64,000 nt of DNA from Pteria penguin (GCA_035048485.1 CM068592.1:42378045-42442044), one strand, 5' to 3'. Positions 24,331-38,184 are shown, numbered from the stretch's first letter. Notes: generated by a model not told the origin, from the sequence alone. Made by a program: numbers and translations.

Positions 24331-27300
24331 AAAAGGTAACGTTAACACGGACCCCCTCCCCATGCTATATTAGCGATGTAAAGGTAACATTAACACGGAC
24401 TTCTTCCCCATGCTGTATTAGCGATGTAAAGGTAACACGGACCTCTTCCCCATGCTGTATTAGCGATGTAAAGGTAACATTAACACGGACCTCTTCCCTA
24501 TGCTGTATTAGCGATGTAAAGGTAACATTAAAACGGACCTCTTCCCTATGCTGTATTAGCGATGTAAAGCTAACACTGACCTCTTCCCCATGCTGTATTA
24601 GCGATGTAAAGGTAACACGGACCTCTTCCCCATGCTGTATTAGCGATGTAAAGGTAACATTAACACGGACCTCTTCCCCATGCTGTATTAGCGATGTAAA
24701 GGTAACACGGACCTCTTCTCCATGCTGTATTAGCGATGTAAAGGTAACATTAACACGGACCTCTTCCCCATGCTGTATTAGGGATGTAAAGGTAACATTA
24801 ATACGGACCTCTTCCCCATGCTGTATTAGCGATGTAAAGGTAACATTAACACGGACCTCTTCCCCATGCTGTATTAGCGATGTAAAGGTAACACGGACCT
24901 ATTCCCCATGCTGTATTAGCGATGTAAAGGTAACACGGACCTCTTCCCCATGCTGTATTAGCGATGTAAAGGTAACACGGACCTCTTCTCCACGCTGTAT
25001 TAGCGATGTAAAGGTAACACTAACACGGACCTCTTCTCCACGCTGTATTATCGATGTAAAGGTAACACTAACACGAACCTCTTCCCCATGCTGTATTAGC
25101 GATGTAAAGGTAACACGGACCTCTTCCCCATACTGTATTAGCGATGTAAAGGTAACACGGACCTCTTCTCCATGCTGTATTAGCGAGGTAAAGGTAACAC
25201 GGACCTCTTCCCCATGCTGTATTAGCCATCTAAAGGTAACACGGAACTCTTCCCCATTCTGTATTAGCGATGTAAAGGAAACTTTAACACGAACCTCTTC
25301 CCCATGCTGTATTAGCGATGTAAAGGTAACACGGACCTCTTCCCCATACTGTATTAGCGATGTAAAGGTAACACGGACCTCTTCCCCATGCTGTATTAGC
25401 CATGTAAAGGTGACACGGACCTCTTCCCCATGCTATATTAGCGATGGAAAGGTAACGTTAACACGGACCTCTTCCCCATGTTGTATTAGCGATGTAAGGG
25501 TAACACGGACCTCTTCCCCATGCTGTATTAGCGATGTAAAGGTAACATTAACACGGACCTCTTCCCCATCCTTTATTAGCCATGTAAAGGTAACACGGAC
25601 CTCTTCCCCATTCTGTATTAGCGATGTAATGGTAACTTTAACACGAACCTCTTCCCCATGCTGTATTAGCGATGTAAAGGTAACACGGACCTCTTCCCCA
25701 TGCTGTATTAGCGATGTAAAGGTAACATTAACACGGACCTCTTCTCCATGCTGTATTAGCGATGTAAGGGTAACACGGACCTCTTCCCCATGCTGTATTA
25801 GCGATGTAAAGGTAACACGGACCTCTTCCCCATGCTGTATTAGCGATGTAAAGGTAACGTTAACACGGACCTCTTCCCCATGCTGTATTAGCCATGTAAA
25901 GGTAACACGGAACTCTTCCCCATGCTGTATTAGCGATGTAAAGGTAACATTAACACGGACCTCTTCCCCATGCTGTATTAGCGATGTAAAGGTAACACGG
26001 ACCTCTTCCTCATGATATATTAGCGATGTAAAGGAAACGTTAACACGGACCTCTTCCCCATGCTGTATTAGCGATGTAAAGGTAACACGGACCTCTTCCC
26101 CATGCTGTATTAGCGATGTAAAGGTAACACACACCTCTTCCCCATGCTATATTAGCGATGAAAAGGTAACACGGACCTCTTCTCCATGCTGTATTAGCGA
26201 TGTAAAGGTAACACGGACCTCTTCCCCATGCTATATTAGCGATGTAAAGGTAACGTCAACACGGACCTCTTCCCCATGCTGTATTAGCGATGTAAAGGTA
26301 ACAGGGTCCTCTTCCCCATGCTGTATTAGCGATGTAAAGGTACCATTAACACGGACCTCTTCCCTATGCTGTTTAGCGATGTAAAAGTAACACAGACCTC
26401 TTCCCCATACTGTATTAGCGATGTAAAGGTAACATTAACACGGACCTCTTCCCCATGCTGTATTAGCGATGTAAAGGTAACACGGACCTCTTCCTCATGA
26501 TATATTAGCGATGTAAAGGTAACGTTAACACGGACCTCTTCCCCATGCTGTATTAGCGATGTAAAGGTAACACGGACCTCTTCCCCATGCTGTATTAGCG
26601 ATGTAAAGGTAACATACACCTCTTCCCCATGCTATATTAGCGATGAAAAGGTAACACGGACCTCTTCCCCATACTGTATTAGCGATGTAAAGGTAACACG
26701 GACCTCTTCCCCATGCTGTAGTAGCGATGTAAAGGTAACACGGACCTCTTCCCCATGCTGTATTAGCGATGTAAAGGTAACACGGACCTCTTCTTCATGC
26801 TGTATTAGCGATGTAAAGGTAACACAGACCTCTTCCCCATGCTGTATTAGCGATGTAAAGGTAACATTAACACGGACCTCTTCCCCATGCTGTATTAGCG
26901 ATGTAAAGGTAACATTAACACGGACCTCTTCCCCATGCTGAATTAGCGGTGTAAAGGTAACACGGACCTCTTCCCCATGCTGTATTAGCGATGTAAAGGT
27001 AACACGGACCTCTTCCCCATACTGTATTAGCGATGTAAAGGTAACACGGACCTCTTCCCCATGCTATATTAGCGATGTAAAGGTAACACAGACCTCTTCC
27101 CTATGCTGTATTAGCAATGTAAAGGTAACATTAACACGGACCTCTTCCCCATGCTGAATTAGCGGTGTAAAGGTAACACGGACCTCTTCCCCATGCTGTA
27201 TTAGCGATGTAAAGGTAACACGGACCTCTTCCCCATGCTGTATTAGCGATGTAAAGGTAACACGGACCTCTTCTCCATGCTGTATTAGCGATGTAAAGGT

Positions 27301-30300
27301 AACATTAACACGGACCTCTTCCCCATGCTGTATTAGCGATGTAAAGGTAACACGGACCTCTTCCCCATGTTGTATTAGCGATGTAAAGGTAACACGTACC
27401 TCTTCCCCATGCTGTATTAGCGATGTAAAGGTAACACGGACCTCTTCCCCGTGTTGTATTAGCCTTGTAAAGGTAACACGGACCTCTTCCCCATGCTGTA
27501 TTAGCGGGGTAAAGGTAACACGGACCTCTTCCCCGTGTTGTATTAGCCTTGTAAAGGTAACACGGACCTCTTCCCCATGCTGTATTAGCGATGTAAAGGT
27601 AACATTAACACGGACCTCTTCCCCATGCTGTATTAGCGATGTAAAGGTAACACGGACCTCTTCCCCATGCTGTATTAGCGATGTAAAGGTAACACGGACT
27701 TCTTCCCCATGCTGTATTAGCGATGTAAAGGTAACACGGACCTCTTCCCCATGCTGTATTAGCGATGTAAAGGTAACACGGACCTCTTCCCCATGCTGTA
27801 TTAGCGATGTAAAGGTAACACGGACCTCTTCTCCATGCTGTATTAGCGATGTAAAGGTAACACGGACCTCTTCCCCATGCTGTATTAGCGATGTGAAGGT
27901 AACATTAACACTGACCGCTTCCCCATGCTGTATTAGCGATGTAAAGGAAACACGGACCTCTTCTCCATGCTGTATTAGCGATGTAAAGGTAACATTAACA
28001 CGGACCTCTTCCCCATGCTGTATTACCGATGTAAAGGTAACACGGACCTCTTCCCCATGCTGTATTAGCGATGTAAAGGTAACATTAACACGGACCTCTT
28101 CTCCATGCTGTATTAGCAATGTAAAGGTAACATTAACACGGACCTCTTCCCCATGCTGTATTAGCGATGTAAAGGTAACACGGACCTCTTCCCCATGTTG
28201 TATTAGCGATGTAGAGGTAACACGGACCTCTTCCCCATGCTGTATTAGCGATGTAAAGGTAACACGGACCTCTTCCCCGTGTTGTATTAGCCGTGTAAAA
28301 GTAACACGGACCTCTTCCCCATGCTGTATTAGCGATGTAAAGGTAACATTAACACGGACCTCTTCCCCATGCTGTATTAGCGATGTAAAGGTAACATTAA
28401 CACGGACCTCTTCCCTATGCTGTTTTAGCGATGTAAAGGTAACACGGACCTCTTCCCCATGCTGTATTAGCGATGTAAAGGTAACACGGACCTCTTCCCC
28501 ATGCTGTAATAGCGATGTAAAGGTAACACAGACCTCTTCCCCATGCTGTATTAGCGATGTAAAGGTAACATTAACACGGACTTCTTCCCCATGCTGTATT
28601 AGCGATGTAAAGGTAACATTAACACGGACCTCTTCCCTATGCTGTTTAGCGATGTAAAAGTAACACGGACCTCTTCCCCATACTGTATTACCGATGTAAA
28701 GGTAACACGGACCTCTTCCCATGCTGTATTAGCGATGTAAAGGTAACACGGACCTCTTCCTTATGCTGTATTAGCGATTTAAAGGTAACATTAACACGGA
28801 CCTATTCCCCATGCTGTATTAGCGATGTAAAGGTAACACAGACCTCTTCCCCATGCTGTAATAGCGATGTAAAGGTAACACGGACCCCTTCCCCATGCTG
28901 TATTAGCGATGTAAAGGTAACACGGACCTCTTCTCCATGCTGTATTAGCGATGTAAAGGTAACATTAACACGGACCTCTTCCCCATGCTGTATTAGCGAT
29001 GTAAAGGTAACACGGACCTCTTCTCCATGCTGTATTAGCGATGTAAATTTAACACGGACCTCTTCCCCATGCTGTATTAGCGATGTGAAGGTAACATTAA
29101 CACTGACCTCTTCCCCATGCTGTATTAGCGATGTAAAGGTAACACAGACCTCTTCCCCATGCTGTAATAGCGATGTAAAGGTAACATTAACACGGACCTC
29201 TTCCCCATGCTGTATTAGCGATGTAAAGGTAACACGGACCTCTTCCCCATGCTGTATAAGCGATGTAAAGGTAACATTAACACGGACCTCTTCCCCATGC
29301 TGTATTAGCGATGTAAAGGTAACATTAACACGGACCTCTTCCCCATGCTGTATTAGCGATGTAAAGGTAACACGGACCTCTTCCCCATGTTGTATTAGCG
29401 ATGTAAAGGTAACACGGACCTCTTCCCCATGCTGTATTAGCGATGTAAAGGTAACACGGACCTCTTCCCCGTGTTGTATTAGCGATGTAAAGGTAACACA
29501 CACCTCTTCCCCATGCTGTATTAGCGATGTAAAGGTAACATTAACACGGACCTCTTCCCCATGCTGTATTAGCGATGTAAAGGTAACACGGACCTCTTCC
29601 CCATGCAGTAGTAGCGATGTCAAGGTAACATTAACACTGACCTCTTCCCCATGCTGTATTAGCGATGTAAAGGTAACATTAACACGGACCTCTTCCCCAT
29701 GCTGTATTAGCGATGTAAAGGTAACACGGACCTCTTCCCCATGCTGTATTAGCGATGTAAAGGTAACACGGACCTCTTCTTCATGCTGTATTAGCGATGT
29801 AAAGGTAACACGGACCTCTTCCCCATGCTGTATTAGCGATGTGAAGGTAACATTAACACTGACCTCTTCCCCATGCTGTATTAGCGATGTAAAGGTAACA
29901 CGGACCTCTTCTCCATACTGTATTAGCGATGTAAAGGTAACATTAACACGGACCTCTTCCCGATGCTGTATTAGCGATGTAAAGGTAACACGGACCTCTT
30001 CCCCATGCTGTATTAGCGATGTAAAGGTAACATTAACACGGACCTCTTCTCCATGCTGTATTAGCGATGTAAAGGTAACATTAACACGGACCTATTCCCC
30101 ATGCTGTATTAGCGATGTAAAGGTAACACGGACCTCTTCCCCATGTTGTATTAGCGATGTAAAGGTAACGCGGACCTCTTCCCCACGCTGTATTAGCGAT
30201 GTAAAGGTAACACGGACCTCTTCCCCGTGTTGTATTAGCCGTGTAAAGGTAACACGGACCTCTTCCCCATGCTGTATTAGCGATGTAAAGGTAACATTAA

Positions 30301-30868
30301 CACGGACCTCTTCCCCATGCTGTATTAGCGATGTAAAGGTAACACGGACCTCTTCCTCATGCTGTATTAGCGATGTAAAGGTAACACGGACTTCTTCCCC
30401 ATGCTGTATTAGCGATGTAAAGGTAACACGGACCTCTTCCCCATGCTGTATTAGCGATGTAAAGGTAACACGGACCTCTTCCCCGTCCTGTATTAGCCAT
30501 GTAAAGGTAACACGGACCTCTTCCCCATGCTGCATTAGCGATGTAAAGGTAACATTAACACTGACCTCTTCCCCATGCTGTATTAGCGATGTGAAGGTAA
30601 CACTAACACTGACCTCTTCCCCATGCTGTATTAGCGATGTAAAGGTAACACGGACCTCTTCCCCATGCTGTATTAGTGATGTAAAGGTAACATTAACACG
30701 GACCTCTTCCCCATGCTGTATTAGCGATGTAAAGGTAACACGGACCTCTTCCCCGTGCTGTATTAGCCATGTAAAGGTAACACGGACCTCTTCCACATGC
30801 TGTATTAGCGATGTAAAGGTAGCATTAACATGGACCCCCTCCTCATGCAGCATCAGCGATGTAAAGGA
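24331..30868 (+). repeat. 42/48-bp minisatellite, subarray C (about 145 units)
   Basis: Units consist of CTTCCCCATGCTGTATTAGC, GATGTAAAGGTAAC, an optional ATTAAC hexamer, then ACGGACCT. The hexamer makes two unit lengths, 42 and 48 bp. Both are divisible by three, so long open frames appear on both strands: 578 and 630 codons on +, 552 and 273 on -. Rare variants recur far apart. For example, the CCGTGTAAAG/CCTTGTAAAG type and a CTGTTTAGCGATGTAAAAG unit occur at both 26371 and 28644, showing block duplication. Not regarded as coding. Confidence 0.95.
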
Positions 30869-31163
30869 TATCCTTTATTCGTTACTATTATTTTTTAGAT
30901 ACACGCAAGCATCTGTCAGAGACGTTTCAATATCGAATTGGAGGGCTGGGTTTGGATTTAGCTCTCTTTTTATATGACCTTATAAAAATTTGACATTTTC
31001 CGATTTGGAAGTTAGGACCCGTATTGATAATATTGTCGGCACTTTAAGGCCAGACTTTTAAAGGAAATTGTGAGGTTCGCAGCTGCTAATGTTATCTATG
31101 GGGAAAACTCAAAATCAAAAACAAAACAAAACAAAATGCTTCACTTTATGGCAGAATATATAT

Positions 31164-31532
31164 TAATAGTGCACCACCCTCCTGGACATTATAGAATTAA
31201 AATGCGGTATATTCCAGGACATTAAAGAATTAAAATGCACCACCTTACAGAACAAAACAGAATTAACAGTGTGACACCTTCCTGAAATTATAGAATTTAA
31301 ATGCACCACCTTACAGGACATTACAAAATTAACAGTGTGGCACCTTCCTGGACATTAAAGAATTAAAATATACCACCTTACAAGACACTAAAGAATGACA
31401 GTGTGGCACCTTCCTGGACATTATAGAATTAAAATGCACCACCTTACAGGACATTACAGAAGTAACAGTGCGACACCTTCCTGGACATTATAGAATTAAA
31501 ATGCACCACCTTACAGGACATTACAGAATTAA
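31164..31532. repeat. ~67-bp repeat built of two related half-units
   Basis: Alternating half-units AATGCACCACCTTACAGGAC and GTGTGACACCTTCCTGGACA, each joined by ATTA(C/T)AGAATTAA. About five composite copies. The array is interrupted at its right edge by a SINE fragment. Confidence 0.85.
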
Positions 31533-31715
31533 AGAGACAGTAAAACCGAGGCCCTGTGTCGTGGTAGGCATGGTACGTTAAAGATCCCTCACTGCTTCGG
31601 GTGGGTCCGTTGCAAAGATCAAAATTTGTATGCCCTGCATCAGGCAGAATCCGTCACCATATACGTGAAATATTCATGGTGAGACGTTAAACAAAACTCA
31701 ATCAATCAATCAATC
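31533..31715 (+). mobile_element. SINE, 5'-truncated, copy 2
   Basis: Starts inside the body at GAGACAGTAAAACCGAGG and runs through GTTAAAGATCCCTCACTG to an AATCAATCAATCAATC tail. The tRNA-like head is missing, as expected of incomplete reverse transcription. It sits exactly at the boundary between two tandem arrays. Confidence 0.9.
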
Positions 31716-32225
31716 CATGTACTTTACATAATTAACAAGGTACTGCCATCTTGTAGTTTACAAAATTAACAATACTTTACTATCCTGTAGTTTACAAAAA
31801 TTAACAACACACTACCATTTTGTAGGTAAGAAAATTAACAACGCACTACCATCGTGTTTACAAAATTAACAACACATTTCCATCCTGTAGTTTACAAAAT
31901 TAACAATGCACTATCAATTCGTAGATAAGAGATAAACAAAGCACTACCATCCTGTAGAATAGAAAAGTAACAATGCACTACTATCCTGTAGATTAGAAAA
32001 TTAACAATGCACTACTAGTACCATCCTGAAGTATACAAAATTAACAATGCACTACCATCCTGTAGATTAGAAATTAACAATGTACTACCATTAGGTAGAT
32101 TAACAATGAACACAGCTCGCCAACTTGTAGATTACAAATGAACAATGCGCTCTCATCCTGTAAATTAGAAATTAACAATGCACTACCATTAGGTAGATTA
32201 ACAACGCACTACCATTAAGTATATT
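31716..32225. repeat. ~33-bp tandem repeat (AATTAACAATGCACTACCAT type)
   Basis: About 15 diverged units of AATTAACAATGCACTACCAT followed by CCTGTAGATTAGAA. Some similarity in design (AATTAACA plus a CACTACC/CACCACC motif) to the 67-bp array on the other side of the SINE suggests a common origin. Confidence 0.8.
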
Positions 32226-32477
32226 AATAAGAAGACAAGAGTATATGAGCATTATGATACGTTGTTTGAACTTAAATGATAATAATCTCATCTACATTTA
32301 TAATTATATCCTACTTAGCTGGATCAATATTACTGTTATACATGTATTTCAATTTATTCCTAAAACTATTCAATAAAGGACCATACCCGTTTTATTTATA
32401 CAGCCATTATCTTGTTACTAATGCCGTCACATGATCATCAAGTTCCATATATAGACATTCATACAACCCAGTTATTA
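32226..32477. other. Short spacer between arrays
   Basis: Unique AT-rich sequence with one TACATGTA palindrome at 32339. No gene is seen. Confidence 0.4.
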
Positions 32478-35098
32478 AGACAGTTAATGCTAGAGATATG
32501 GAGCTGTCATCTGGTTATTACGTCAGTTTCTCTTAGAGATATGAAGCTGTCATCTGGTTATTACGTCGGTTTCTGGTAGAGATATGGAGCTGTCATCTGG
32601 TTATTAAGACAGTTAATGCTAGAGATATGGAGCTTTCCCCGGTGATTACGTCAGTTTCTGGTAGAGATATGGAGCTGTCATCTGGTTATTAAGACAGTTA
32701 ATGCTAGAGATATGAAGCTGTCATCTGGTTATTACGCCAGTTTCTGGTTGAGATATGGAGCTGTCATCTGGTTATTAAGACAGTTAATGCTAGAGATATG
32801 GAGCTTTCATCTGGTGATTACGTCAGTTTCTGCTAGAGATATGGAGCTGTCATCTGGTTATTACGTCAATTTCTGGTAGAGATATGGAGCTGTCATCTGG
32901 TTATTAAGACAGTTAATGCTAGAGATATGGAGCTTTCATCTGGTGATTACGTCAGTTTCTGTTAGAGATATGAAGCTGTCATCTGGTTATTACGTCAGTT
33001 TCTCTTAGAGATATGAAGCTGTCATCTGATTATTACGTTAGTTTCTGTTAGAGATATGGAGCTGTCATCTGGTTATTACGTCAGTTTCTGGTAGAGATAT
33101 GGAGCTGTCATCTGGTTATTAAGACAGTTAATGCTAGAGATATGGAGCTGTCATCTAGTTATTGCGTCAGTTTCCCTTAGAGATACGAAGCTGTCATCTG
33201 GTTATTACATCAGTTTCTGTCAAAGATATGGAGCTGTCATCTATTATTACGTCAGTTTCTCTTAGAGAGATGCAGCTGTCATCTGATTATTACGTCAGTT
33301 TCTGCTAGAGATATGGAGCTGTCATCTGGTTATTACGTCAGTTTCTCTTAGAGATATGAAGCTGTCATCTGGTTATTACGTCAGTTTCTCTTAGAGATAT
33401 GGAGCTGTCATCTGGTTATTACGTCAGTTTCTGTTAGAGATATGGAGCTGTCATCTGGTTATTACGTCGGTTTCTGTTAGAGATATGGAGCTGCCATCTG
33501 GTTATTACGTCGGTTTCTGCTAGAGATATGGAGCTGTCATTTGATTATTACGTTAGTTTCTGTTAGAGATATGGAGCTGTCATCTGGTGATTACGTCAGT
33601 TTCTGGTAGAGATATGGAGCTGTCATCTGGTTATTAAGACAGTTAATGCTAGAGATATGGAGCTGTCATCTGGTGATTACGTCAGTTACCCTTAGAGATA
33701 TGAAGCTGTCATCTGGTGATTACGTCAGTTTCTGTTAGAGATATGGAGCTGTCATCTGGTTATTACGTCAGTTTCTCTTAGAGATATGGAGCTGTCATCT
33801 GGTTATTACGTCAGTTTCTGTTAGAGATATGGAGCTGTCATCTGGTTATCACGTCGGTTTCTGCTAGAGATATGGAGCTGTCATCTGGTTATTACGTAGG
33901 TTTCTGTTAGAGATATGGAGCTGTCATCTGGTTATTACGTCAGTTTCTGTTAGAGATATGGAGCTGTCATCTGGTTATTACGTCAGTTTCTGTTAGAGAT
34001 ATGGAGCTGTCATCTGGTTATTACGTCAGTTTCTGTTAGAGATATGGAGCTGTCATCTGGTTATTACGTCAGTTTCTGTAAGAGATATGGAGCTGTCATC
34101 TGGTTATTACGTCAGTTTCCCTTAGAGAGATGCAGCTGTCATCTGGTTATTACTTCAGTTACCCTTAGAGATATAGAACTGTCATCTGATTATTACGTCA
34201 GTTTCTGTAAGAGATATGGAGCTGTCATCTGGTTATTACGTCAGTTTCTGGTAGAGATATGGAGCTGTGATCTGGTTATTAAGACAGTTAATGCTAGAGA
34301 TATGGAGCTGTCATCTGGTTATTACGTCAGTTTCCCTTAGAGATATGAAGCTGTCATCTGGTTATTACGTCAGTTTCTGGTAGAGATATGGAGCTGTCAT
34401 CTGGTTATTAAGACAGTTAATGCTAGAGATATGGAGCTGTCATCTGGTTATTACGTCAGTTTCCCTTAGAGATATGAAGCTGTCATCTGGTTATTACGTC
34501 AGTTTCTGTCAGAGATATGGAGCTGTCATCTGATTATTACGTCAGTTTCTGTTAGAGATATGGAGCTGTCATCTGGTTATTACGTCAGTTTCTGCTAGAG
34601 ATATGGAGCTGTCATCTGGTTATTAAGACAGTTTCTGATAGATATATAGAGCTGTCATCTGTTTATTACGTCAGTTTCTGCTAGAGATATGGAGCTGTCA
34701 TCTGGTTATTACGTCAGTTTCTCTTAGAGATATGGAGCTGTCATCTGATTATTACGTCAGTTTGTCTTAGAGATATGGAGCTGTCATCTGGTTATTACGT
34801 CAGTTTGTCTTAGAGATATGGAGCCGTCATCTGGTTATTACGTCGGTTTCTGTCAGAGATATGGAGCTGTCATCTGGTTATTACGTCGGTTTTTGCTAGA
34901 GATATGGAGCTGTCATCTTGTTATTACGTCGGTTTCTGTTAGAGATATGGAGCTGTCATCTGGTTATCACGTCGGTTTCTGCTAGAGATATGGAGCTGTC
35001 ATCTGGTTATTACGTCGGTTTCTGCTAGAGATATGGAGCTGTCATCTGGTTATCACGTCGGTTTCTGTTAGAGATATGGAGCTGTCTTCTGGGTATTC
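32478..35098 (+). repeat. 43-bp minisatellite, about 61 units
   Basis: Unit AGAGATATGGAGCTGTCATC, then TGGTTATTACGTCAGTTTCT plus three variable bases. A minority class replaces the ACGTCAGTTTCTG segment by AAGACAGTTAATG and recurs in a block-like way, indicating multi-unit duplication. Because 43 is not divisible by three, no frame stays open for long. Confidence 0.95.
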
Positions 35099-35125
35099 AG
35101 ACAGTTCCGTCTATACTTTAACTTG

Positions 35126-35406
35126 GTTGATTAATTGATTGATTGAGTACTGTTTTACATCACTCCACGATTATTTCACGTATATGGGGACGGCCTCTGA
35201 TGCATTGCCTACAAACTTAAACCTTTGCAGGGGACCCACCCGAAGAAGTGAGGGATCTTTTATGTGCCACGCCTACCGTGACACGGGACCTCGGGTTGTA
35301 CTGTCTCATCCGAAAGACAGAACACAGGTGCGCCCAGGGCGGGAATCGAACCCGGGATCTCTCGATCACGAGTCGAGTACCTTATCCACTAGATCACACC
35401 GGCTTC
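35126..35406 (-). mobile_element. SINE, minus orientation, full length, copy 3
   Basis: Read on the minus strand it has the tRNA-like head with a GGTTCGATTCCCG B box, the CTGTCTTTCGGATGAGAC and ACTTCTTCGGGTGGGTCC body, and a TCAATCAATTAATCAA tail. It lies at the decayed right edge of the 43-bp array. Confidence 0.92.
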
Positions 35407-35925
35407 TGTATGTTTTGAAAGTTGTCATTTGGACGTTTAAACATTCCTTCCTATTCTTATGCAGCAGTCTTCTGGTTTTAAGCCTGTTCTTGCTGGAACA
35501 CTAGGAACTGGTATTCAGTTGTGTGGTTAAAACCCAGTTCTTGTTTTACGGACACCTTGCGGTTATTAAGACCGTTTCTTCTATGTTTTACAACGTCATT
35601 TGACTAAAATTAGAATCTTAAAGACGTTTTACCTGAACAACTAATCTGACTATTAAGGTTATCCTCATGTACAGCTATGTTATTGTTATTAGCACGGTTA
35701 TTGTGTTACTTATACAACCGTTATCTGGTTATTTCGACAATATCCTTTATACTTATACATTAGTCATCTGGTTATATAAAGACACTTTCCATTTCGCTGA
35801 TACGGTTGTCATTTCGTTATCAAAACAGTTCCTGATTTACGGATGGAGATGTCATCTGGTTATACAGACAATTTGTTCAAAATGATACAACCGTCATCTG
35901 GTTATTAAGACGGTTTACGCTATAT
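35407..35925. repeat. Decayed continuation of the 43-bp array
   Basis: Scattered fragments such as GTCATCTGGTTATTAAGAC, GGTTATTAAGACCGTTTCTT and TTATCTGGTTATTTCGACA show this is an ancient, highly diverged outskirts of the array at 32478-35098, separated from it by the SINE. Confidence 0.65.
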
Positions 35926-36227
35926 TGCTACATCCTTCACCTGATATCGTCCGTGAACATGATCTGTCGACAATTTACTAGATTTTAAAATCCTCACTCT
36001 GGTAGTTACATCGAGGTCACGTGTTTCCGGAATGTATGTATTGGGATTGTGTTACTCGACTTCGATATGATGTTGTAAAAATTGAGAAGTGATACCATGG
36101 TTGATACTTTAATTTCAAGGCTTCTGAATTCATCTAATAAGTTTTTAGTGGATGGAAGTGTACTCCTAAAAATAACGAAAAACTGCAATACACACAACAC
36201 AAAATGCCTTAAAAGTTTTCCGCATTG

Positions 36228-36870
36228 TTATGCCCCTGTAATTTTATGTTGGGGGCATATTGGTTTACCCCTGTCCGTCCGATCGTCAGTCTGCTCGTCC
36301 GTTGTACCGTCCGTCCGTCCTAATCGGGGAATATAGGTTTTCCGGATATCTTTTCCTACAGTTTTCATGCAAGAAAGTTTTTAATTTGCTGAATGCTTGT
36401 ACATGGATTGAAGATGCGTATTTTATCAGGGTTTTGATTTTTATTCGTAATTGCCATTTGGGGGGGGGGGGGGGGGTTTAGCATTGTCATTTGTCGAGTA
36501 TATACTTGAATAAGTGATGAATCTTTTCCGCACAACTCCTTCTACAGTTTTAATGCTAGAAAGCTTTCACTTTGCTCGATGTCTGTACATTTATTGAAGA
36601 TGTATATATTATCGGGGTTTTGATTTTTATCTGCATTTGCATTTTTGAGGGAAAGTGGAACTTCGTCATTTTCAGTATATCCTTGCAAAAGGGCTAAATT
36701 CTTTTTCCGGATAACTCCAACAATTTTAATGCCAGGAAGTTTTCACTTTACAATCGGTTTGCACATAGATTGAAGATGTACATATTATCAGGGGTTCGAT
36801 TTCTCTTAATATTTGTTGTTTTGGGGGATATTTGAACTTTGTCGTGTTTGAATCTCCTTGTCAATGTGTG
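36228..36870 (+). mobile_element. Pearl/Helentron-like element with terminal hairpin and three ~175-bp repeats
   Basis: Begins with a hairpin whose arms are ATGCCCC and GGGGGCAT, followed by a GTCCGTCCG-rich segment (36271-36322). Three diverged direct repeats of about 170-185 bp start near 36340, 36524 and 36700. They share ACAGTTTTAATGC, GATTGAAGATG and GGGGTTTTGATTTTTAT. A pure G run sits at 36462-36476. The organisation matches the element at 11390-11880 in opposite orientation. The comparison with oyster pearl elements is from knowledge, not alignment. Confidence 0.6.
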
Positions 36871-37407
36871 GGGAATGAAGATTTTTGGCCCATAATTTGG
36901 GGTTGCAAAACCCATATTTGTTGCTTCATTGTTGTGCTGCCTATATATTATTATACTGCTTTGTGTATTTTATAAGATTTGACATTTGCGGAGCATCGTG
37001 TGTGCTTCCCAGACACAATAACATTTCTATGGCGGTACTTAATCATTGATGTTATTATAGCACAGTTCAGCTTCAGTGCAAATTACGGGGGGCATCGCTT
37101 TGTCTAGGTTTATGTAATTTTATATTATTTATTTATCTATTTATTTACAGGGAAGTAACCTTCATTCACCGTAAAAGTTTACTTTTATTTCATATCATTT
37201 TATCCATTCATTTTTTTCTTTGAATAATTTCAAAAGAGAACTATTTGCAGAACCATTTATTTCTATCAGACGAATAGTGGCAGAGATATTTTATGGATGA
37301 AAATATACCAAATACTGCTAACCCCATTAAAGTGCACCGTTATATACCAAAATGAAATTATATGTCCTTCACAAAACCGTAGAGAGGAGGAAGGTGGATG
37401 TGAACTT

Positions 37408-37590
37408 GAGACCCATGCTTCCCTCAAATTGAGACTTATGCATCCCCCAAAATTGCGACCCATACATCTCCCAACCCAAATTGAGACCCGTGCATCTCCC
37501 AAACTGAGACCCAAACACTTCCCAAATTGAGATTCACAACAGCCCCCCCCCCCCCTTTCACCCGCATCACCATTGAGACCCATGCATTCT
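37408..37590. repeat. ~24-bp degenerate repeat (AATTGAGACCCATGCATC type)
   Basis: Six to seven diverged copies of AAATTGAGACCCATGCATCT followed by CCC, with a poly-C run near 37543-37555. The short frames here are spurious. Confidence 0.75.
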
Positions 37591-37599
37591 TACTCCTAG

Positions 37600-37727
37600 A
37601 CACATTCACGATAACACTGGACCTGAGCCACGGTTTTACTGTATCATCTTAAAGACAAGACACCGTTTGGATCCGGGACCGAAACACGACCCCGGACCTC
37701 TACTTCCAATTGAGCTAGTGAGCCTCC
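37600..37727 (-). mobile_element. Diverged tRNA-headed SINE remnant
   Basis: Contains a degraded version of the SINE head and body in minus orientation (GGACCTGAGCCACGGTTTTACTG at the left, a B-box-like CGGGGTCGTGTTTCGG on the minus strand, and AGCTCAATTGGAAG as an A-box region). It is too diverged to assign to the same family with certainty. Confidence 0.4.
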
Positions 37728-38184
37728 ATATTTGCTTATACTTGTATAGAGATGTGATCATGTAAATATAATTCGACAATGAAGCTCAACAGTTTACGTG
37801 TCGGGAACAAGTTATGCTATCTCCATTTTGGTAGGAGACCAGAAAAAACGGGTTAAACAACCACCACTTGTTTCAAACCACAATTTAATCTAATTTTGTT
37901 AATGAAATCTTGGAACAGATTGTCTGGTTAGGCTGTAGAGGGGCAATCAAAGCACATTACACGCCAGGCGTATTGATTCTTTGGCGGACAGACTTTCTTC
38001 GCCAAAAGCGACGATTCATGGCTCCCAAACACGAACTTTGGCAGTTGGAAAAGGCTCGGTCTTCAACTGATTGATTGATTGATTGACTAACGGCACACCA
38101 GGGTACTACCATTTGTATAGTGACAGAATCTTTCTGATCCATTTCACAGAAATTTCGATGAATGAAGTGGACACACAACCACTC

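Noticed and set aside
22492..30977. Long frames of 233-630 codons on both strands encoding ISDVKVTRTSSPCC or LIQHGEEVRVTFTS repeats
   Set aside because: Artefacts of a 42/48-bp array, open on both strands over the same DNA with repeat-like variation.
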